Assembly: GCF_000814845.2 (NCBI RefSeq)
Contig: NZ_CP010431.2
Span: 248,001 to 312,000 of the forward strand
Length of the DNA: 64,000 nt
DNA from: Pandoraea sputorum
Lineage (GTDB): Bacteria; Pseudomonadota; Gammaproteobacteria; Burkholderiales; Burkholderiaceae
Direction of reading: 5' to 3'
Below are positions 1 to 9,373 of the stretch, piece after piece. The notes below the pieces were generated by a model. The model saw nothing but the letters and a program-made list of their open reading frames with translations, had not been told where the DNA came from and did no database searches. How positions within the stretch are numbered: the first letter of the stretch is position 1; each line of letters opens with the position of its first letter. The position numbers were made by a program, and so were the translations under genes.

Positions 1-14
1 GTTTTGTCTGACTG

Positions 15-34
15 ACGCCGGTCGAAACCGGCGT
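15..34 (-). terminator. weak stem-loop downstream of metK
   Basis: A 7-bp perfect stem (ACGCCGG / CCGGCGT, 6-nt loop) lies about 25 bases past the metK stop codon. There is no clear T-run on the minus strand, so it may only protect the 3' end of the transcript instead of terminating it. Confidence 0.3.
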
Positions 35-58
35 TCGCCGTGAAGCGATTTAGCCGAA

Positions 59-1237
59 TCAGGCGACCGCGCGCAGACCGGCGTCGGCCAGCAGGGCGTC
101 GGCGCGATCCGTGGCTTCCCACGAGAATTCCGGCTCTTCGCGGCCGAAGTGACCGTAAGCGGCAGTCTTCTCATAGATCGGACGCAGCAGGTCGAGCATC
201 TGGATGATGCCCTTCGGGCGCAGGTCGAAGTGCTTCTCGACCAGCTCGGCGATGCGCTGATCGCTGATCTTGCCCGTGCCGAAGGTGTTGACCATGACCG
301 ACGTCGGACGCGCCACGCCGATGGCGTACGAGACCTGGATCACGCACTTCGAGGCCAGACCGGCGGCCACGATGTTCTTCGCGACGTAACGGCCAGCGTA
401 GGCTGCCGAACGGTCGACCTTCGACGGATCCTTGCCCGAGAACGCGCCGCCACCGTGCGGTGCAGCACCGCCGTACGTGTCGACGATGATCTTGCGGCCC
501 GTGAGGCCGGCGTCGCCTTGCGGGCCACCGATCACGAAACGACCGGTCGGGTTCACCAGGAACTTGATGTCGCCCTTGATCAGGTCGGCCGGCAGCACCG
601 GCTTGATGACTTCTTCGATGACGGCTTCGCGCAGCGCGTCCAGCGCGATGTCCGGCGCGTGTTGCGTCGAGAGCACCACGGTGTCGATGCTGTGCGGACG
701 GCCGTTTTCGTACTTGATGGTGACCTGGGACTTGGCGTCCGGACGCAGCCAGGGCAGACGGCCGTCACGGCGCACTTGCGACTGGCGCTCGACCAGACGG
801 TGCGACAGGTAGATCGGCAGCGGCATGAGTTCCGGCGTTTCGTCGCAGGCGTAGCCGAACATCAGGCCTTGGTCGCCTGCACCCTGATCGAGGTTGTCGT
901 CGTGTGCGCGGTCCACGCCCTGAGCGATGTCCGGCGACTGGCGGTCGTAGGCGACCAGCACGGCGCAGCCCTTGTAGTCGATGCCGTAGTCGGTGTTGTC
1001 GTAACCGATGCGACGGATCGTTTCGCGTGCGACCTGCTGATAGTCGACCGTGGCGGTCGTGGTGATTTCACCGGCGAGCACGACGAGACCCGTGTTGCAA
1101 AGCGTTTCCGCAGCAACGCGCGCGTACTTGTCTTGCGTCAGGATGGCATCGAGAACGGCATCCGAGATCTGGTCAGCGACCTTGTCCGGGTGACCTTCGG
1201 AGACGGATTCGGAGGTAAAGAGATAGTCGTTCGCCAC
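59..1237 (-). CDS. metK: S-adenosylmethionine synthetase (methionine adenosyltransferase)
   Basis: Makes S-adenosylmethionine from methionine and ATP in the cytoplasm, the methyl-donor step of the methionine cycle. The 392-residue product has the family's normal length. It opens with the [11 protein letters not shown] signature, has [12 protein letters not shown] near residue 118 and the glycine-rich [16 protein letters not shown] segment near residue 265. The start is GTG, preceded by a good Shine-Dalgarno sequence (AGAGGAG, about 1245-1251). It is transcribed divergently from the lipid A acyltransferase gene. Other cycle genes (metX/metW, ahcY, metF) lie 45-57 kb away in this window. No SAM riboswitch could be convincingly drawn upstream. 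Confidence 0.97.
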   Translation of the reverse strand: MANDYLFTSESVSEGHPDKVADQISDAVLDAILTQDKYARVAAETLCNTGLVVLAGEITTTATVDYQQVARETIRRIGYDNTDYGIDYKGCAVLVAYDRQSPDIAQGVDRAHDDNLDQGAGDQGLMFGYACDETPELMPLPIYLSHRLVERQSQVRRDGRLPWLRPDAKSQVTIKYENGRPHSIDTVVLSTQHAPDIALDALREAVIEEVIKPVLPADLIKGDIKFLVNPTGRFVIGGPQGDAGLTGRKIIVDTYGGAAPHGGGAFSGKDPSKVDRSAAYAGRYVAKNIVAAGLASKCVIQVSYAIGVARPTSVMVNTFGTGKISDQRIAELVEKHFDLRPKGIIQMLDLLRPIYEKTAAYGHFGREEPEFSWEATDRADALLADAGLRAVA

Positions 1238-1316
1238 TTGTGGCTCCTCTAACGTATTTGGCGACTCACGTTGCCGTCATCGGAGGAGAAGCGGCGACGC
1301 TTTAGCGGAAAGTTGG

Positions 1317-1351
1317 TCGAATGGGCTGCCTATGTATGGTGGCTCATTCGA
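1317..1351. repeat. inverted repeat in the metK / lpxL divergent region
   Basis: TCGAATG at 1317-1323 is matched by CATTCGA at 1345-1351, with a further GCC/GGC pairing inside. It lies between the two divergent genes and could be an operator or an mRNA leader hairpin of metK. An AT-rich stretch TTATTATAC near 1390 is a possible -10 element for the plus-strand gene, but no matching -35 was found. Confidence 0.35.
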
Positions 1352-1424
1352 ATCGCCCCGCAAGTTGTCAGTTAACTCGGCGATGTCGCTTATTATACGC
1401 CCCTGAAGAAATCCTGCTTGTGAC

Positions 1425-2321
1425 ATGGCTACCACTCCCAAGAAATCCCTCGGGTACTACCTCAGCGTGGGTTTGCTGCGCGGACTCAACCTGCTGCCCT
1501 ATAGCTGGGTCGCGCGCTTTGGCGCGGGCGTCGGCCATGTGCTGTACTTGATTCCCAGCTCCCGGAAGCGGGTGGTGCACACCAATCTGCGCCTGTGTTT
1601 CCCCCACTGGGACGACGCCACCCGCGAGCGCGTGGCCCGGGCGTCCTTCGTCCATGCGATCCGGAGCTATGCCGAGCGCAGCTTTCAGTGGTTTGGCAGC
1701 GGCAAGAAGCTCGAACGGCTTATCGAACTCGATTCGGCCGTCGATCTGCGCGCCCCGGACATGCCCCCCACGATCCTGCTCGGCTTCCATTTCGTGGGGA
1801 TCGAGGCGGCGTCCGTGTTCATCAACTACTCGCTGCACCGCCCCTGCGCCTCGCTTTACACGCCGATGTCCAACCCGGCGTTCGACGCCATGGCCCGCGA
1901 GCAACGGGGCCGTTTCGACGCCGAGATGATCCCGCGCGGCGACAGCGCGCGCGACGTGCTGCGCATGTTCCGCAAGAAAAAGCCGGTCATGCTGGCGGCC
2001 GATATGGACTATGGCGCTCGAAACTCCACGTTCGTGCCGTTCTTCGGCGTCGAGACTTGCACGCTGACGTCGGTGTCGCGACTGGCGGAAGTCGGCCGGG
2101 CGCAGATTCTGCCGTTTATCGGCGAAGTGCTGCCTAACTTCAAGGGCTACCGTCTGAAAGTGTTCCCGATCTGGGAAAACTACCCCAGCGGCGACCCGGA
2201 TGCCGACGCACGCCGCATGAACGCCTTCCTCGAAGAGCAGATTCTCAAGATGCCGGAGCAGTATTACTGGGTCCACAAGCGTTTCAAGACGCGCCCCGAG
2301 GGGCAGCCGGGGGTCTATTGA
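1425..2321 (+). CDS. lpxL: lipid A biosynthesis lauroyl-type acyltransferase (LpxL/HtrB family)
   Basis: Adds a secondary acyl chain to Kdo2-lipid IVA at the inner membrane during lipopolysaccharide assembly. The product is 298 residues, typical of the LpxL/LpxM family. A hydrophobic N-terminal segment near residues 12-45 would anchor it. The catalytic H-X4-E motif is visible as HFVGIE (His122, Glu127), and the later conserved region MLAADMDYG also fits the family. The start ATG follows a GTGAC context without a strong SD. The next gene, dapF, is transcribed in the same direction 43 bases later. LpxL and LpxM/LpxP substrate preference cannot be told from the sequence alone. Confidence 0.88.
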   Translation: MATTPKKSLGYYLSVGLLRGLNLLPYSWVARFGAGVGHVLYLIPSSRKRVVHTNLRLCFPHWDDATRERVARASFVHAIRSYAERSFQWFGSGKKLERLIELDSAVDLRAPDMPPTILLGFHFVGIEAASVFINYSLHRPCASLYTPMSNPAFDAMAREQRGRFDAEMIPRGDSARDVLRMFRKKKPVMLAADMDYGARNSTFVPFFGVETCTLTSVSRLAEVGRAQILPFIGEVLPNFKGYRLKVFPIWENYPSGDPDADARRMNAFLEEQILKMPEQYYWVHKRFKTRPEGQPGVY

Positions 2322-2364
2322 CCGGCACCGGATGCGCGTCGACCTTCTCCACTACAATAGCGGC

Positions 2365-3216
2365 ATGAAGCTCAAATTCACCAAGATGCAAGGCGCCGGA
2401 AACGACTTTGTCGTGATCGACGGCATCTCGCAGACCATCGATTTCACGCCCGAACAGTGGCGTGCGCTCGCCGACCGCCACTTTGGCGTCGGCGCAGACC
2501 AGTTGCTGCTCGTCGAACGCTCCAGCATGCCGGGCGTGGACTTCCGCTATCGCATCTTCAACGCCGACGGCGGTGAGGTCGAGCATTGCGGCAACGGCGC
2601 GCGCTGCTTCGTCAAGTTCGTGCGCGACACCGGGCTGACCGACAAGCAGACGGTGCGGGTCGAAGTGCAACAGGGCGTGATTACGCTCACGATGCGTGAA
2701 GACGGTCAGGTCAGTGTGGATATGGGCGCACCGATTCTCACACCTTCTGACGTGCCGTTCGACGCGGCCGGTCTGGAAGGCCGCCGCGAGGGCGACGACA
2801 CGCTCTGGCCGCTCGACGTCGCAGGCAAGACGACCTGGATTTCCGTGGTCTCGATGGGCAATCCGCACGCCGTGCAGGTGGTGGATAACGTCGACACCGC
2901 ACCGGTCGAGACGGACGGCCCGCTGGTCGAGCGTCACCCCCGTTTCCCGCGCCGGGTGAACGCCGGTTTCCTGCAAGTGGTGAGTGAGCACGAAGCGCGA
3001 CTGCGCGTGTACGAGCGCGGCGCAGGCGAAACGCTGGCCTGCGGCACGGGCGCGTGTGCGGCGGCGGTCGCGGGCATCCGTCGCGGTTTGCTCAAGGCAC
3101 CTGTAGCCATCGAGACGCACGGCGGCACGCTCACCATCGACTGGGACGGCGCAAGCGGTCCGGTCATCATGACGGGACCGGCTGCCACGGTCTTCGAAGG
3201 TACGATCGAAGTCTGA
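2365..3216 (+). CDS. dapF: diaminopimelate epimerase
   Basis: Interconverts LL- and meso-diaminopimelate, feeding lysine and peptidoglycan synthesis in the cytoplasm. The 283-residue protein starts [15 protein letters not shown], the canonical N-terminus, so the internal ATG was chosen over an upstream in-frame ATG at 2332. The two catalytic cysteines are present: Cys75 in EHCGNGARC and Cys226 in ACGTGACAAA. A TACAAT hexamer (2353-2358) sits just six bases before the ATG and no SD is visible, so a leaderless transcript is possible. The order dapF, DUF484 gene, xerC is the conserved arrangement also seen in Escherichia coli. Confidence 0.96.
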   Translation: MKLKFTKMQGAGNDFVVIDGISQTIDFTPEQWRALADRHFGVGADQLLLVERSSMPGVDFRYRIFNADGGEVEHCGNGARCFVKFVRDTGLTDKQTVRVEVQQGVITLTMREDGQVSVDMGAPILTPSDVPFDAAGLEGRREGDDTLWPLDVAGKTTWISVVSMGNPHAVQVVDNVDTAPVETDGPLVERHPRFPRRVNAGFLQVVSEHEARLRVYERGAGETLACGTGACAAAVAGIRRGLLKAPVAIETHGGTLTIDWDGASGPVIMTGPAATVFEGTIEV

Positions 3217-3363
3217 CGTCTTCGGCGTCAGGGCAGGCAGCATGGCATTGGTTTCAGACGGATTCTGATTTAGCGACCCAGGCGGCCGCCCGTCACCCTT
3301 GTGTTCGGCGTCACGAATATGAGGCACGACAGGCGGCAGTTGACGAACAGCAGACGGACATTC

Positions 3364-4032
3364 ATGAACGACCGAGATATTGCGGAATACCTGATTGCGC
3401 ATCCCGACTTCTTCGAGCGCCATGCCGAATTGCTGGCTGGCGTGCGGCTCACCAGCCCGCACGGCCAGCGGGCGGTGTCGCTGCAGGAGCGTCAGATCGA
3501 GATGCAGCGCGAGAAGACCAAGCAGATCGAGCGGCGCCTCGCCGAACTGATGCGCTACGGCCACGAAAACGACGATATCTCGGGCAAGCTGCACCGCTGG
3601 ACCCTCGGTCTGCTGGGCGAGCGTGACCCGCATGCGCTGCCTGAAGCGATTGCCCGTGGCCTGCGCGACGTTTTCAATGTGCCGTTCGCCGCCGTGCGCC
3701 TGTGGAACGTGGCCGCGCCGTATCAACCGGCCGAGTTCGCCCGCAGCGTTAGCGAAGAAGTGAAGATTTTCGCGACGAGTCTGGTCACGCCGTACTGCGG
3801 CGCGAACACCGGCTTCGAAGCGGTGACATGGCTGGGTGCGCCGAGCGATCCCGCCTCGGTCGCCCTGCTCGCGCTGCGCGATCCGCAAGTGACCGACGGC
3901 CCGGTGTTCGGCCTGCTCGTCATGGGCTCGGAAGACGCACGCCGCTTCCATGAAGGCATGGCGACCGACTTTCTCACGCAGATCGGCGAACTGGCCGGTG
4001 CTGCCCTCGGCAAGCTGCGCGCCGACGACTGA
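3364..4032 (+). CDS. DUF484 family protein
   Basis: A 222-residue cytoplasmic protein of the DUF484 family, recognised by its N-terminus (DIAEYLIAHPDFFERHAELL) and its position between dapF and xerC. The N-terminal half is a helical region with likely coiled coil (LQERQIEMQREKTKQIERR). The C-terminal half resembles a GAF-like domain. The biochemical role is not established. The ATG at 3364 was chosen over an upstream in-frame GTG at 3301 because the conserved domain begins there. It is separated from xerC by one base (TGA then G then ATG), so translation is likely coupled. Confidence 0.85.
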   Translation: MNDRDIAEYLIAHPDFFERHAELLAGVRLTSPHGQRAVSLQERQIEMQREKTKQIERRLAELMRYGHENDDISGKLHRWTLGLLGERDPHALPEAIARGLRDVFNVPFAAVRLWNVAAPYQPAEFARSVSEEVKIFATSLVTPYCGANTGFEAVTWLGAPSDPASVALLALRDPQVTDGPVFGLLVMGSEDARRFHEGMATDFLTQIGELAGAALGKLRADD

Positions 4033-4033
4033 G

Positions 4034-5059
4034 ATGCGCTCCGGAGCTTCGGCTGGCAAGGGAAAGGGGACGAGCGAGGCGGCTGACGTGGCGCACGACG
4101 CGTCGCCCGAGTCACCTCCTGAAGCCCCCCCTGAACCGCCGCTTGAGCCGGGCATCCGCACCTATCTGACGTCGCTGGCCAGCGAGCGCAAGCTCGCGGC
4201 GCTCACCCTGGAAAACTACACGCGCGACCTGCGTCAGTTGCAGCGTCTGGCGAACGGCCGTGCGCTCGAATCGCTGCAACACGGCGACATCCGTCGGTTC
4301 GTAATGAAGCTGCATAGCGAGGGACTCGTCGGCCGCTCGATCGCCCGCAAGCTCTCCGCCTGGCGTGGCTACTTCGCGTGGCTCGCTCAGCGCACCGCGC
4401 TCGCCGCGAATCCCGTCGAAGGCGTGCGCGCCCCCAAACAACCCAAACCGTTGCCCAAGGCGCTGTCGCCCGATCAGGCGTCGGCGCTCGTCGAGTTCTC
4501 GACGGGCACGTCAGCCGAGGCCGTGCGCAACCGGGCGATGTTCGAACTGCTTTACTCGTCGGGCCTGCGTCTGTCGGAGCTGACGGGGCTTGACCATCGT
4601 TACGTCGAGGCGGACGGCTACCGCTCTGCGAGCTGGCTGGATCTGGCCGAGCGCGAGGTCGTCGTGACGGGCAAGGGCAACAAGCGGCGCCGCGTGCCGG
4701 TGGGCGAGAAGGCGGCGCAGGCGTTGACGCAATGGCTGGAGATGCGCGCACCGCTGGCGTCGGCCGAGCCGCACGCCCTGTTCCTGTCGGCGCGCGGCAA
4801 GCGTGTCGGGGCGCGCGCGGTGCAGCAAGGGCTGGAGCGCCATGCGCTGGCTGCCGGACTGCCCACGCACGTGCATCCGCACATGCTGCGTCACTCGTTC
4901 GCAACGCATGTGCTGCAATCGTCCGGCGATCTTCGGGCCGTGCAGGAAATGCTCGGCCACAGCAATATTTCGACGACGCAGATCTACACGAAGCTCGATT
5001 TCCAACACCTCGCCAAGGTCTACGATCAGGCGCATCCGCGCTCACGCAAGAAGCCCTGA
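4034..5059 (+). CDS. xerC: tyrosine recombinase XerC
   Basis: Site-specific recombinase that, with XerD, resolves chromosome dimers at dif. It is 341 residues, about 40 longer than E. coli XerC because of a Pro/Glu-rich low-complexity N-terminus (PESPPEAPPEPPLEP). The SAM-like core-binding domain covers roughly residues 40-130. The catalytic set is visible: Arg179 in GLRLSEL, Lys214 in VTGKGNKRR, His283 and Arg286 in HMLRHSFATH, His309 in LGHSN, and nucleophile Tyr318 in TQIYTKLD. The start ATG lies one base after the DUF484 stop. Being next to dapF and DUF484 argues for XerC as opposed to XerD or an integrase. Confidence 0.95.
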   Translation: MRSGASAGKGKGTSEAADVAHDASPESPPEAPPEPPLEPGIRTYLTSLASERKLAALTLENYTRDLRQLQRLANGRALESLQHGDIRRFVMKLHSEGLVGRSIARKLSAWRGYFAWLAQRTALAANPVEGVRAPKQPKPLPKALSPDQASALVEFSTGTSAEAVRNRAMFELLYSSGLRLSELTGLDHRYVEADGYRSASWLDLAEREVVVTGKGNKRRRVPVGEKAAQALTQWLEMRAPLASAEPHALFLSARGKRVGARAVQQGLERHALAAGLPTHVHPHMLRHSFATHVLQSSGDLRAVQEMLGHSNISTTQIYTKLDFQHLAKVYDQAHPRSRKKP

Positions 5060-5278
5060 GGCTGGCCCCAATGCCGCACCGGGCTGACGATGCGCTTTAC
5101 GGCGAGCGCGCCGAGTCGGTGTAGAATCGCGTCCTTCCCCAGCAAGTCCCGCACGTTGTGCGTTGTGCCGTCCGTGTGCCGGATGCTTCCCGCGTGTGGC
5201 CGAGCGTATCAGCGCCTTCGGCCCGCCGTGCCGCCAGACTTGCCCGTCACTCCGAATGCAACCGTTGGTCCGTCCCGC

Positions 5279-6493
5279 ATGAATACCTTGACCCTCAAGC
5301 CCGGCAAAGAAAAGTCCTTGCTGCGCCGTCACCCCTGGATTTACGCCACCGCCGTGGCGCGTGTGGACGGCAACCCGGCCTCCGGTGCCACGGTCGTGGT
5401 GCGGGCCGCCGACGGCCGTTTCCTCGCGCGCGCCGCATTCAGCCCGGTGTCGGCCATTCGCGCCCGCGTGTGGACGTTCAACGAAAACGAGCCGGTCGAT
5501 CACGCGTTCTTCAAGCGTCGCGTGTCGGCGGCGCTGGCGTACCGCGAAGAGATGGTGCACGACACGGGCGCGACACGTCTGCTCTTCGGTGAGGCCGATG
5601 GCCTGCCGGGCCTGATCGTCGACCGTTATCAGTCCGCGCCGGGCCAGCCGCAGACCGATCAACTCGTCTGCCAGTTCATGGCGGCGGGGGTTGAAGCCTG
5701 GAAGGACGCCATTACCAAGGCGCTCGTGGGCGCGACCGGCTGCCCGAACGTCTATGAGCGTTCCGACGCGGCGGTGCGCGAGCGTGAAGGGCTGCCGAGC
5801 ATTACCGGCGTGCTGGCCGGGGCCGAGCCGCCCGAAGCCCCCGAGTTGCTGACGACCCATGAAAACGGGGTGAAGTACTACGTCGACGTGCGCAACGGGC
5901 ACAAGACCGGCTTCTACGTCGACCAGCGCGATAACCGTCGGCTCGTCCAGCAACAGGCCAAGGGCCGCGACGTGCTGAACTGCTTCTGCTATACCGGCGG
6001 CTTCTCGCTGGCGGCGCTGGCAGGTGGCGCGCAGAGTGTGCTGTCGATCGATTCGTCGGGTGAGGCGCTGGCGATTGGCGCGCGCAACGTCGAACTGAAC
6101 GGATTCGACGCCGCCCGTGCCGAGTGGCGCGATGCGGACGTCTTCAAGACGCTGCGCGCCCTGCGCGAAGAAGGCCGTACGTTCGACATGATCGTGCTCG
6201 ACCCGCCGAAGTTCGCGCCGTCGGCCCATCACGTGGACCGCGCCGCGCGGGCCTACAAGGACATCAATATGGCGGGCTTCCGTCTGCTGCGTCCGGGCGG
6301 TCAGTTGCTCACGTACTCGTGCTCGGGCGCGATCGACGCCGATCTGTTCCAGAAGATCGTGGCCGGTGCGGCCGTCGATGCCGGTGTCGACGCGCGTATC
6401 CTGCGTCGCCTGTCGGCCGGTATGGATCACCCGATGCTGACGCAATTCCCCGAAGGCGAATACCTCAAGGGGCTTTGGTTGCAGCGTATGTAA
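5279..6493 (+). CDS. rlmI: class I SAM-dependent rRNA methyltransferase (RlmI-like, 23S rRNA m5C)
   Basis: Predicted to methylate a cytosine of 23S rRNA using SAM. The 404-residue protein starts MNTLTLKPGKEKSLLRRHPW, matching the PUA-domain N-terminus of RlmI. The start was set there, not at the in-frame ATG 63 codons upstream. Motif I (DVLNCFCYTGGFSLAAL, about 232-248), motif IV DPPK (308-311) and the TYSCSG motif with catalytic Cys348 are all present. It follows xerC after about 220 bases with no clear terminator and converges on the DMT transporter gene. The closest alternative is another PUA-containing YccW/RlmI relative; specificity is inferred. Confidence 0.88.
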   Translation: MNTLTLKPGKEKSLLRRHPWIYATAVARVDGNPASGATVVVRAADGRFLARAAFSPVSAIRARVWTFNENEPVDHAFFKRRVSAALAYREEMVHDTGATRLLFGEADGLPGLIVDRYQSAPGQPQTDQLVCQFMAAGVEAWKDAITKALVGATGCPNVYERSDAAVREREGLPSITGVLAGAEPPEAPELLTTHENGVKYYVDVRNGHKTGFYVDQRDNRRLVQQQAKGRDVLNCFCYTGGFSLAALAGGAQSVLSIDSSGEALAIGARNVELNGFDAARAEWRDADVFKTLRALREEGRTFDMIVLDPPKFAPSAHHVDRAARAYKDINMAGFRLLRPGGQLLTYSCSGAIDADLFQKIVAGAAVDAGVDARILRRLSAGMDHPMLTQFPEGEYLKGLWLQRM

Positions 6494-6529
6494 GTGCTTG
6501 CTTTCTCGGTGTTGGCTGTCCGGCGGGCA

Positions 6530-7402
6530 TCAGCCCAGCGTGAGACCGACCACACCCAAGGCGATCAGTACGGCACCGCCCACGCGGCGGTGCATCTCCC
6601 CCTCTCCCAGCACCCGCACACCAAGCAGCGCAGCCACCATCATCGACATCTCCCGCGCCGGGGCGACATGCGAGACGGGCGCGTATTTGAGCGCTGTCAG
6701 GATCAGGAAGTAGGAGATCGGCGAGATCGTGGAAATGATCAGGATCTTGCGCCAGTTGGCCTGCCACAGCACGGCGATGCGGGCCGGACGGGAGAATGCC
6801 GTCGGCGCGGACAACACGACCCGCAGCACGTTTTCCAGGTAGTAGTAGACGAGCGGTGCGAGCATCAGGGTGCGCATGGCGTAGGCATCCGCCAGCGTGT
6901 AAGCCGCAATGAATCCGCCCGTCAGCACGCCCCAGCCAGCGCCTGCATGCATGCTGCCGCGCCGGAACAGCCGTTCGCCACCGGCAATCACGAGCACGCC
7001 ACAGACGACCAGCGCAATGCCCACCAGCGCCAGCCACCCCGGGCGCTCGCCCAGCAGCACGATGGCGCCGATGGACGACAGCAACGGGCCGGTGCCGCGT
7101 GCGAGCGGATAGACGACCGAGAGATCGCCCACGCGGTAGCCGCGCTGCAAGACCAGGGTGTAGCCGTAATGCAACAGGGCGCTGACGGTGATGACACCCC
7201 AGCCGAGCGCCGACGGCCAACTGGCTTGTCCTGCGAGGAAATACAGCGCCAGCGGCGTGTAGATCACGACGGTCAGCAGGGCGTAGAGAAAGACCAATTG
7301 CGGGCCACCGCCTTCGCGCGTGTCGATGCGCTTGGCGACGAAATTCCAGGTGGCATGCAGAAACGCGGCGGTGACAACGAGGGCGAGGGCGGTGAGCGAC
7401 AT
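6530..7402 (-). CDS. EamA/DMT-family membrane transporter
   Basis: A 290-residue, very hydrophobic protein with about ten membrane segments in two EamA-like halves (for example residues 2-22 and a second repeat starting near residue 150). Members export metabolites or amino acids; the substrate cannot be read from the sequence. Start: the inner ATG (MSLTALALVVTAAFLHATWNF) was preferred over an upstream ATG at 7459. TACAAT and TTGACA hexamers lie between the two ATGs on the minus strand, so the longer start would sit upstream of the probable promoter. It is divergent from zur. Confidence 0.8.
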   Translation of the reverse strand: MSLTALALVVTAAFLHATWNFVAKRIDTREGGGPQLVFLYALLTVVIYTPLALYFLAGQASWPSALGWGVITVSALLHYGYTLVLQRGYRVGDLSVVYPLARGTGPLLSSIGAIVLLGERPGWLALVGIALVVCGVLVIAGGERLFRRGSMHAGAGWGVLTGGFIAAYTLADAYAMRTLMLAPLVYYYLENVLRVVLSAPTAFSRPARIAVLWQANWRKILIISTISPISYFLILTALKYAPVSHVAPAREMSMMVAALLGVRVLGEGEMHRRVGGAVLIALGVVGLTLG

Positions 7403-7556
7403 GACGAAGGGTGTTTTTTGTGTCAATTGTATGACGCATTCCCGTTCACTCCCCGTCACGTTGCCCGAATTTCATCCTATTCGTCGGCTAATATCCCGTC
7501 ATTCCCGGTCCAACTGAGGCAGCCGGGCGGGCAACAGCGGGGCCGTCTGGACCAAT

Positions 7557-7573
7557 TTGCAACTCGGTTGCAG
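7557..7573. promoter_or_regulatory. candidate Zur operator, copy 1
   Basis: TTGCAAC-TCG-GTTGCAG, a near-perfect 7-3-7 dyad 30 bases upstream of the zur start. A nearly identical dyad occurs upstream of the His-rich gene at 10240-10256. Its position fits autoregulation of the zur / COG0523 unit. That the Zur-like protein binds it is inference. Confidence 0.6.
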
Positions 7574-7602
7574 CGCTGACGGCGCTGTGCTTAAATCGAT
7601 TC

Positions 7603-8097
7603 ATGAGCCTTACTCAATTACAACCGTATCTGGAAGCCGCCCGCACAAGCTTGCAGGAGCAATCTGGCCGCGTGACTTCGGGGCGTGTTCGCGTGCTGGC
7701 CTTGCTGCTCAAGGCAGGCCGCCCGCTCACCCATCAGGAAGTACTGGCCGATCTGGCGACCGACGCCGATCCGCTCGACCGCGTGACGGCCTACCGCGTG
7801 CTCGACTGGCTGGTCGCGCAGGGCTGGGCGATCAAGCAGGCGGGCGACGACCGTATCTTCCGCTTCGTCATGGCCGAGCACGTCGATCCCGAGCGTGCGA
7901 GCGCGCCGCGTCCGCATACGCAGCACGGTCATTTCCGCTGTGTACGCTGCCATCGAACTTTTTGTCTTGACGATTGGCCCCAGCATCCCCAATTGAGTGA
8001 GCGCGAACTCAAGCGCCTGCCCAAGGGTTTCGTGGGCGAACAGGTCGAGCTGCTGATTCATGGCACCTGCGCCCAATGCGCGGGCGCTACCAACTGA
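7603..8097 (+). CDS. zur: Fur-family transcriptional regulator, Zur-like
   Basis: Metal-responsive DNA-binding repressor, predicted to sense zinc. It is 164 residues with an N-terminal winged helix (RVRVLALLLKAGRPLTHQEVLADL through TAYRVLDWLVAQGW). The C-terminal dimerisation and metal region has two CxxC pairs (Cys113/Cys116 and Cys156/Cys159) and the HGHFRCVRCHRTF motif. The zinc assignment rests on context: the next gene is a His-rich COG0523 GTPase and the one after a cysteine-poor DksA, a set known from zinc-starvation regulons. A 17-bp palindrome lies just upstream. The alternative is Fur or PerR, but the short N-terminus and neighbours favour Zur. Confidence 0.85.
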   Translation: MSLTQLQPYLEAARTSLQEQSGRVTSGRVRVLALLLKAGRPLTHQEVLADLATDADPLDRVTAYRVLDWLVAQGWAIKQAGDDRIFRFVMAEHVDPERASAPRPHTQHGHFRCVRCHRTFCLDDWPQHPQLSERELKRLPKGFVGEQVELLIHGTCAQCAGATN

Positions 8098-8158
8098 CAC
8101 GGCACACGCCGCCGCCGGCGCATTCCGATGCGCCGCATCACCACAGGACATTGCATTC

Positions 8159-9238
8159 ATGACTCCCGTCACCATCCTGACCGGCTTTCTCGGCAGCGGT
8201 AAAACCACGCTGCTCAAGCGCATCCTGACCGAAGCGCACGGCATGAAGATCGCCGTCATCGAAAACGAATTCGGTGAAGAGAACATCGACAACGACATCC
8301 TCGTGCAGGACAACGCCGAGCAGATCGTGCAGATGAGCAACGGCTGCATCTGCTGCACGATCCGGGGCGATCTGGTGCAGGCGCTGTCCGATCTGAACAG
8401 CCAGCGCGACGCCGGTTCGATCCAGTTCGACCGCGTGGTCATCGAGACGACCGGCCTGGCGAACCCCGGCCCGGTGGCGCAGACCTTCTTCATCGACGAC
8501 GAAGTGGCCGACACCTACCGTCTGGATGCCATCATCACGCTGGTCGACGCCAAGCACGGCCAGCAGCAACTCGATCAGCACGAAGTGGTGCAGCGTCAGG
8601 TGGGCTTCGCCGACCGTCTGTTCATTACGAAGGCCGATCTGGTGACGCCGGACGCCCTCGACGACCTCAAGCACCGTCTCGCCCACATGAATCCGCGTGC
8701 GCCGCAGCAGGTGGTGGACTTCGGTCAGGCCGATCTGAAGCAGATCTTCGACATCCACGGCTTCAACCTGAACGACAAGCTCGACATCGATCCGGACTTC
8801 CTGGCCGCCGACGAGCACGCGCACGACCACGGCCACGACCATGACCACGATCATTCGCATTGCGACCATGACCATGGCAAGTGCGATCACGAAGGTCACG
8901 ACCACGGGCACGCTCACCACCACCATCATGCGCATCACGACGACGCCATCAAGTCGTTCGTCTTCCGCAGCGAAAAACAATTCGATCCGGCCAAGCTGGA
9001 GGATTTCCTCGGGAGCATCCTACAGGTGTACGGCGAACGCTTATTGCGTTATAAAGGCGTATTAAACATGCGCGGTATCGACCGCCGGGTCGTGTTCCAG
9101 GGCGTTCACCAGATGATGGGTAGCGACGTGGGCACGAAGTGGCAACCCGGTGAGACGCCGAACACCAAGATGGTGTTCATTGGCGCGGAACTGCCGAAAG
9201 ACATCATCCTGCAAGGGCTGGAACGCTGTCTGGTCTGA
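8159..9238 (+). CDS. COG0523 (CobW/YjiA/ZNG1-type) GTPase with His-rich metal-binding loop
   Basis: A 359-residue G3E GTPase predicted to act as a zinc metallochaperone in the cytoplasm. Walker A is GFLGSGKT (9-16), the CxCC metal motif is NGCICC (Cys63, Cys65, Cys66), and TKAD is the guanine-specificity motif. Residues about 220-261 form a dense His/Asp loop encoded by 8818-8940, with tens of histidines and two cysteines. The C-terminal CobW domain follows. Start: the ATG at 8159 (MTPVTILTGFLGSGKT) was chosen over an in-frame ATG overlapping zur because the fold begins there. It lies 61 bases after zur and is probably cotranscribed. Confidence 0.9.
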   Translation: MTPVTILTGFLGSGKTTLLKRILTEAHGMKIAVIENEFGEENIDNDILVQDNAEQIVQMSNGCICCTIRGDLVQALSDLNSQRDAGSIQFDRVVIETTGLANPGPVAQTFFIDDEVADTYRLDAIITLVDAKHGQQQLDQHEVVQRQVGFADRLFITKADLVTPDALDDLKHRLAHMNPRAPQQVVDFGQADLKQIFDIHGFNLNDKLDIDPDFLAADEHAHDHGHDHDHDHSHCDHDHGKCDHEGHDHGHAHHHHHAHHDDAIKSFVFRSEKQFDPAKLEDFLGSILQVYGERLLRYKGVLNMRGIDRRVVFQGVHQMMGSDVGTKWQPGETPNTKMVFIGAELPKDIILQGLERCLV

Positions 9239-9373
9239 GCGGAATCGCCGAATCCGGTGACGGGAAAGCCCTTAATCGGGACTGTCGAACGATTCGGTTA
9301 CAATACCTGCCCACTGGGACCGCCGCCAGCGAATCGACGCGGCATTCCGGGGGGTAGGCAGGGGAGCACCGTC

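Noticed and set aside
149..1252. 367-codon plus-strand open frame across metK
   Set aside because: It is antisense to a textbook metK and its product is rich in Arg, Asp and Val with no known motif, as expected of a GC-rich shadow frame.
1295..1312. CGCTAAAGCG-like motif upstream of metK (minus strand), reminiscent of a SAM-II 3' strand
   Set aside because: The GATTT loop, TTGC and P1 helix expected in order before it are missing, and the motif folds on itself.
2284..4161. 625-codon minus-strand open frame across dapF and the DUF484 gene
   Set aside because: The plus strand has two well-conserved proteins; the minus-strand product has no domain and no plausible start signal.
8818..8940. Dense CAC/CAT/GAC repeat that could look like a microsatellite or a CRISPR-like array
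   Set aside because: It is in frame and encodes the His-rich metal loop of the COG0523 GTPase, with no regular spacers.
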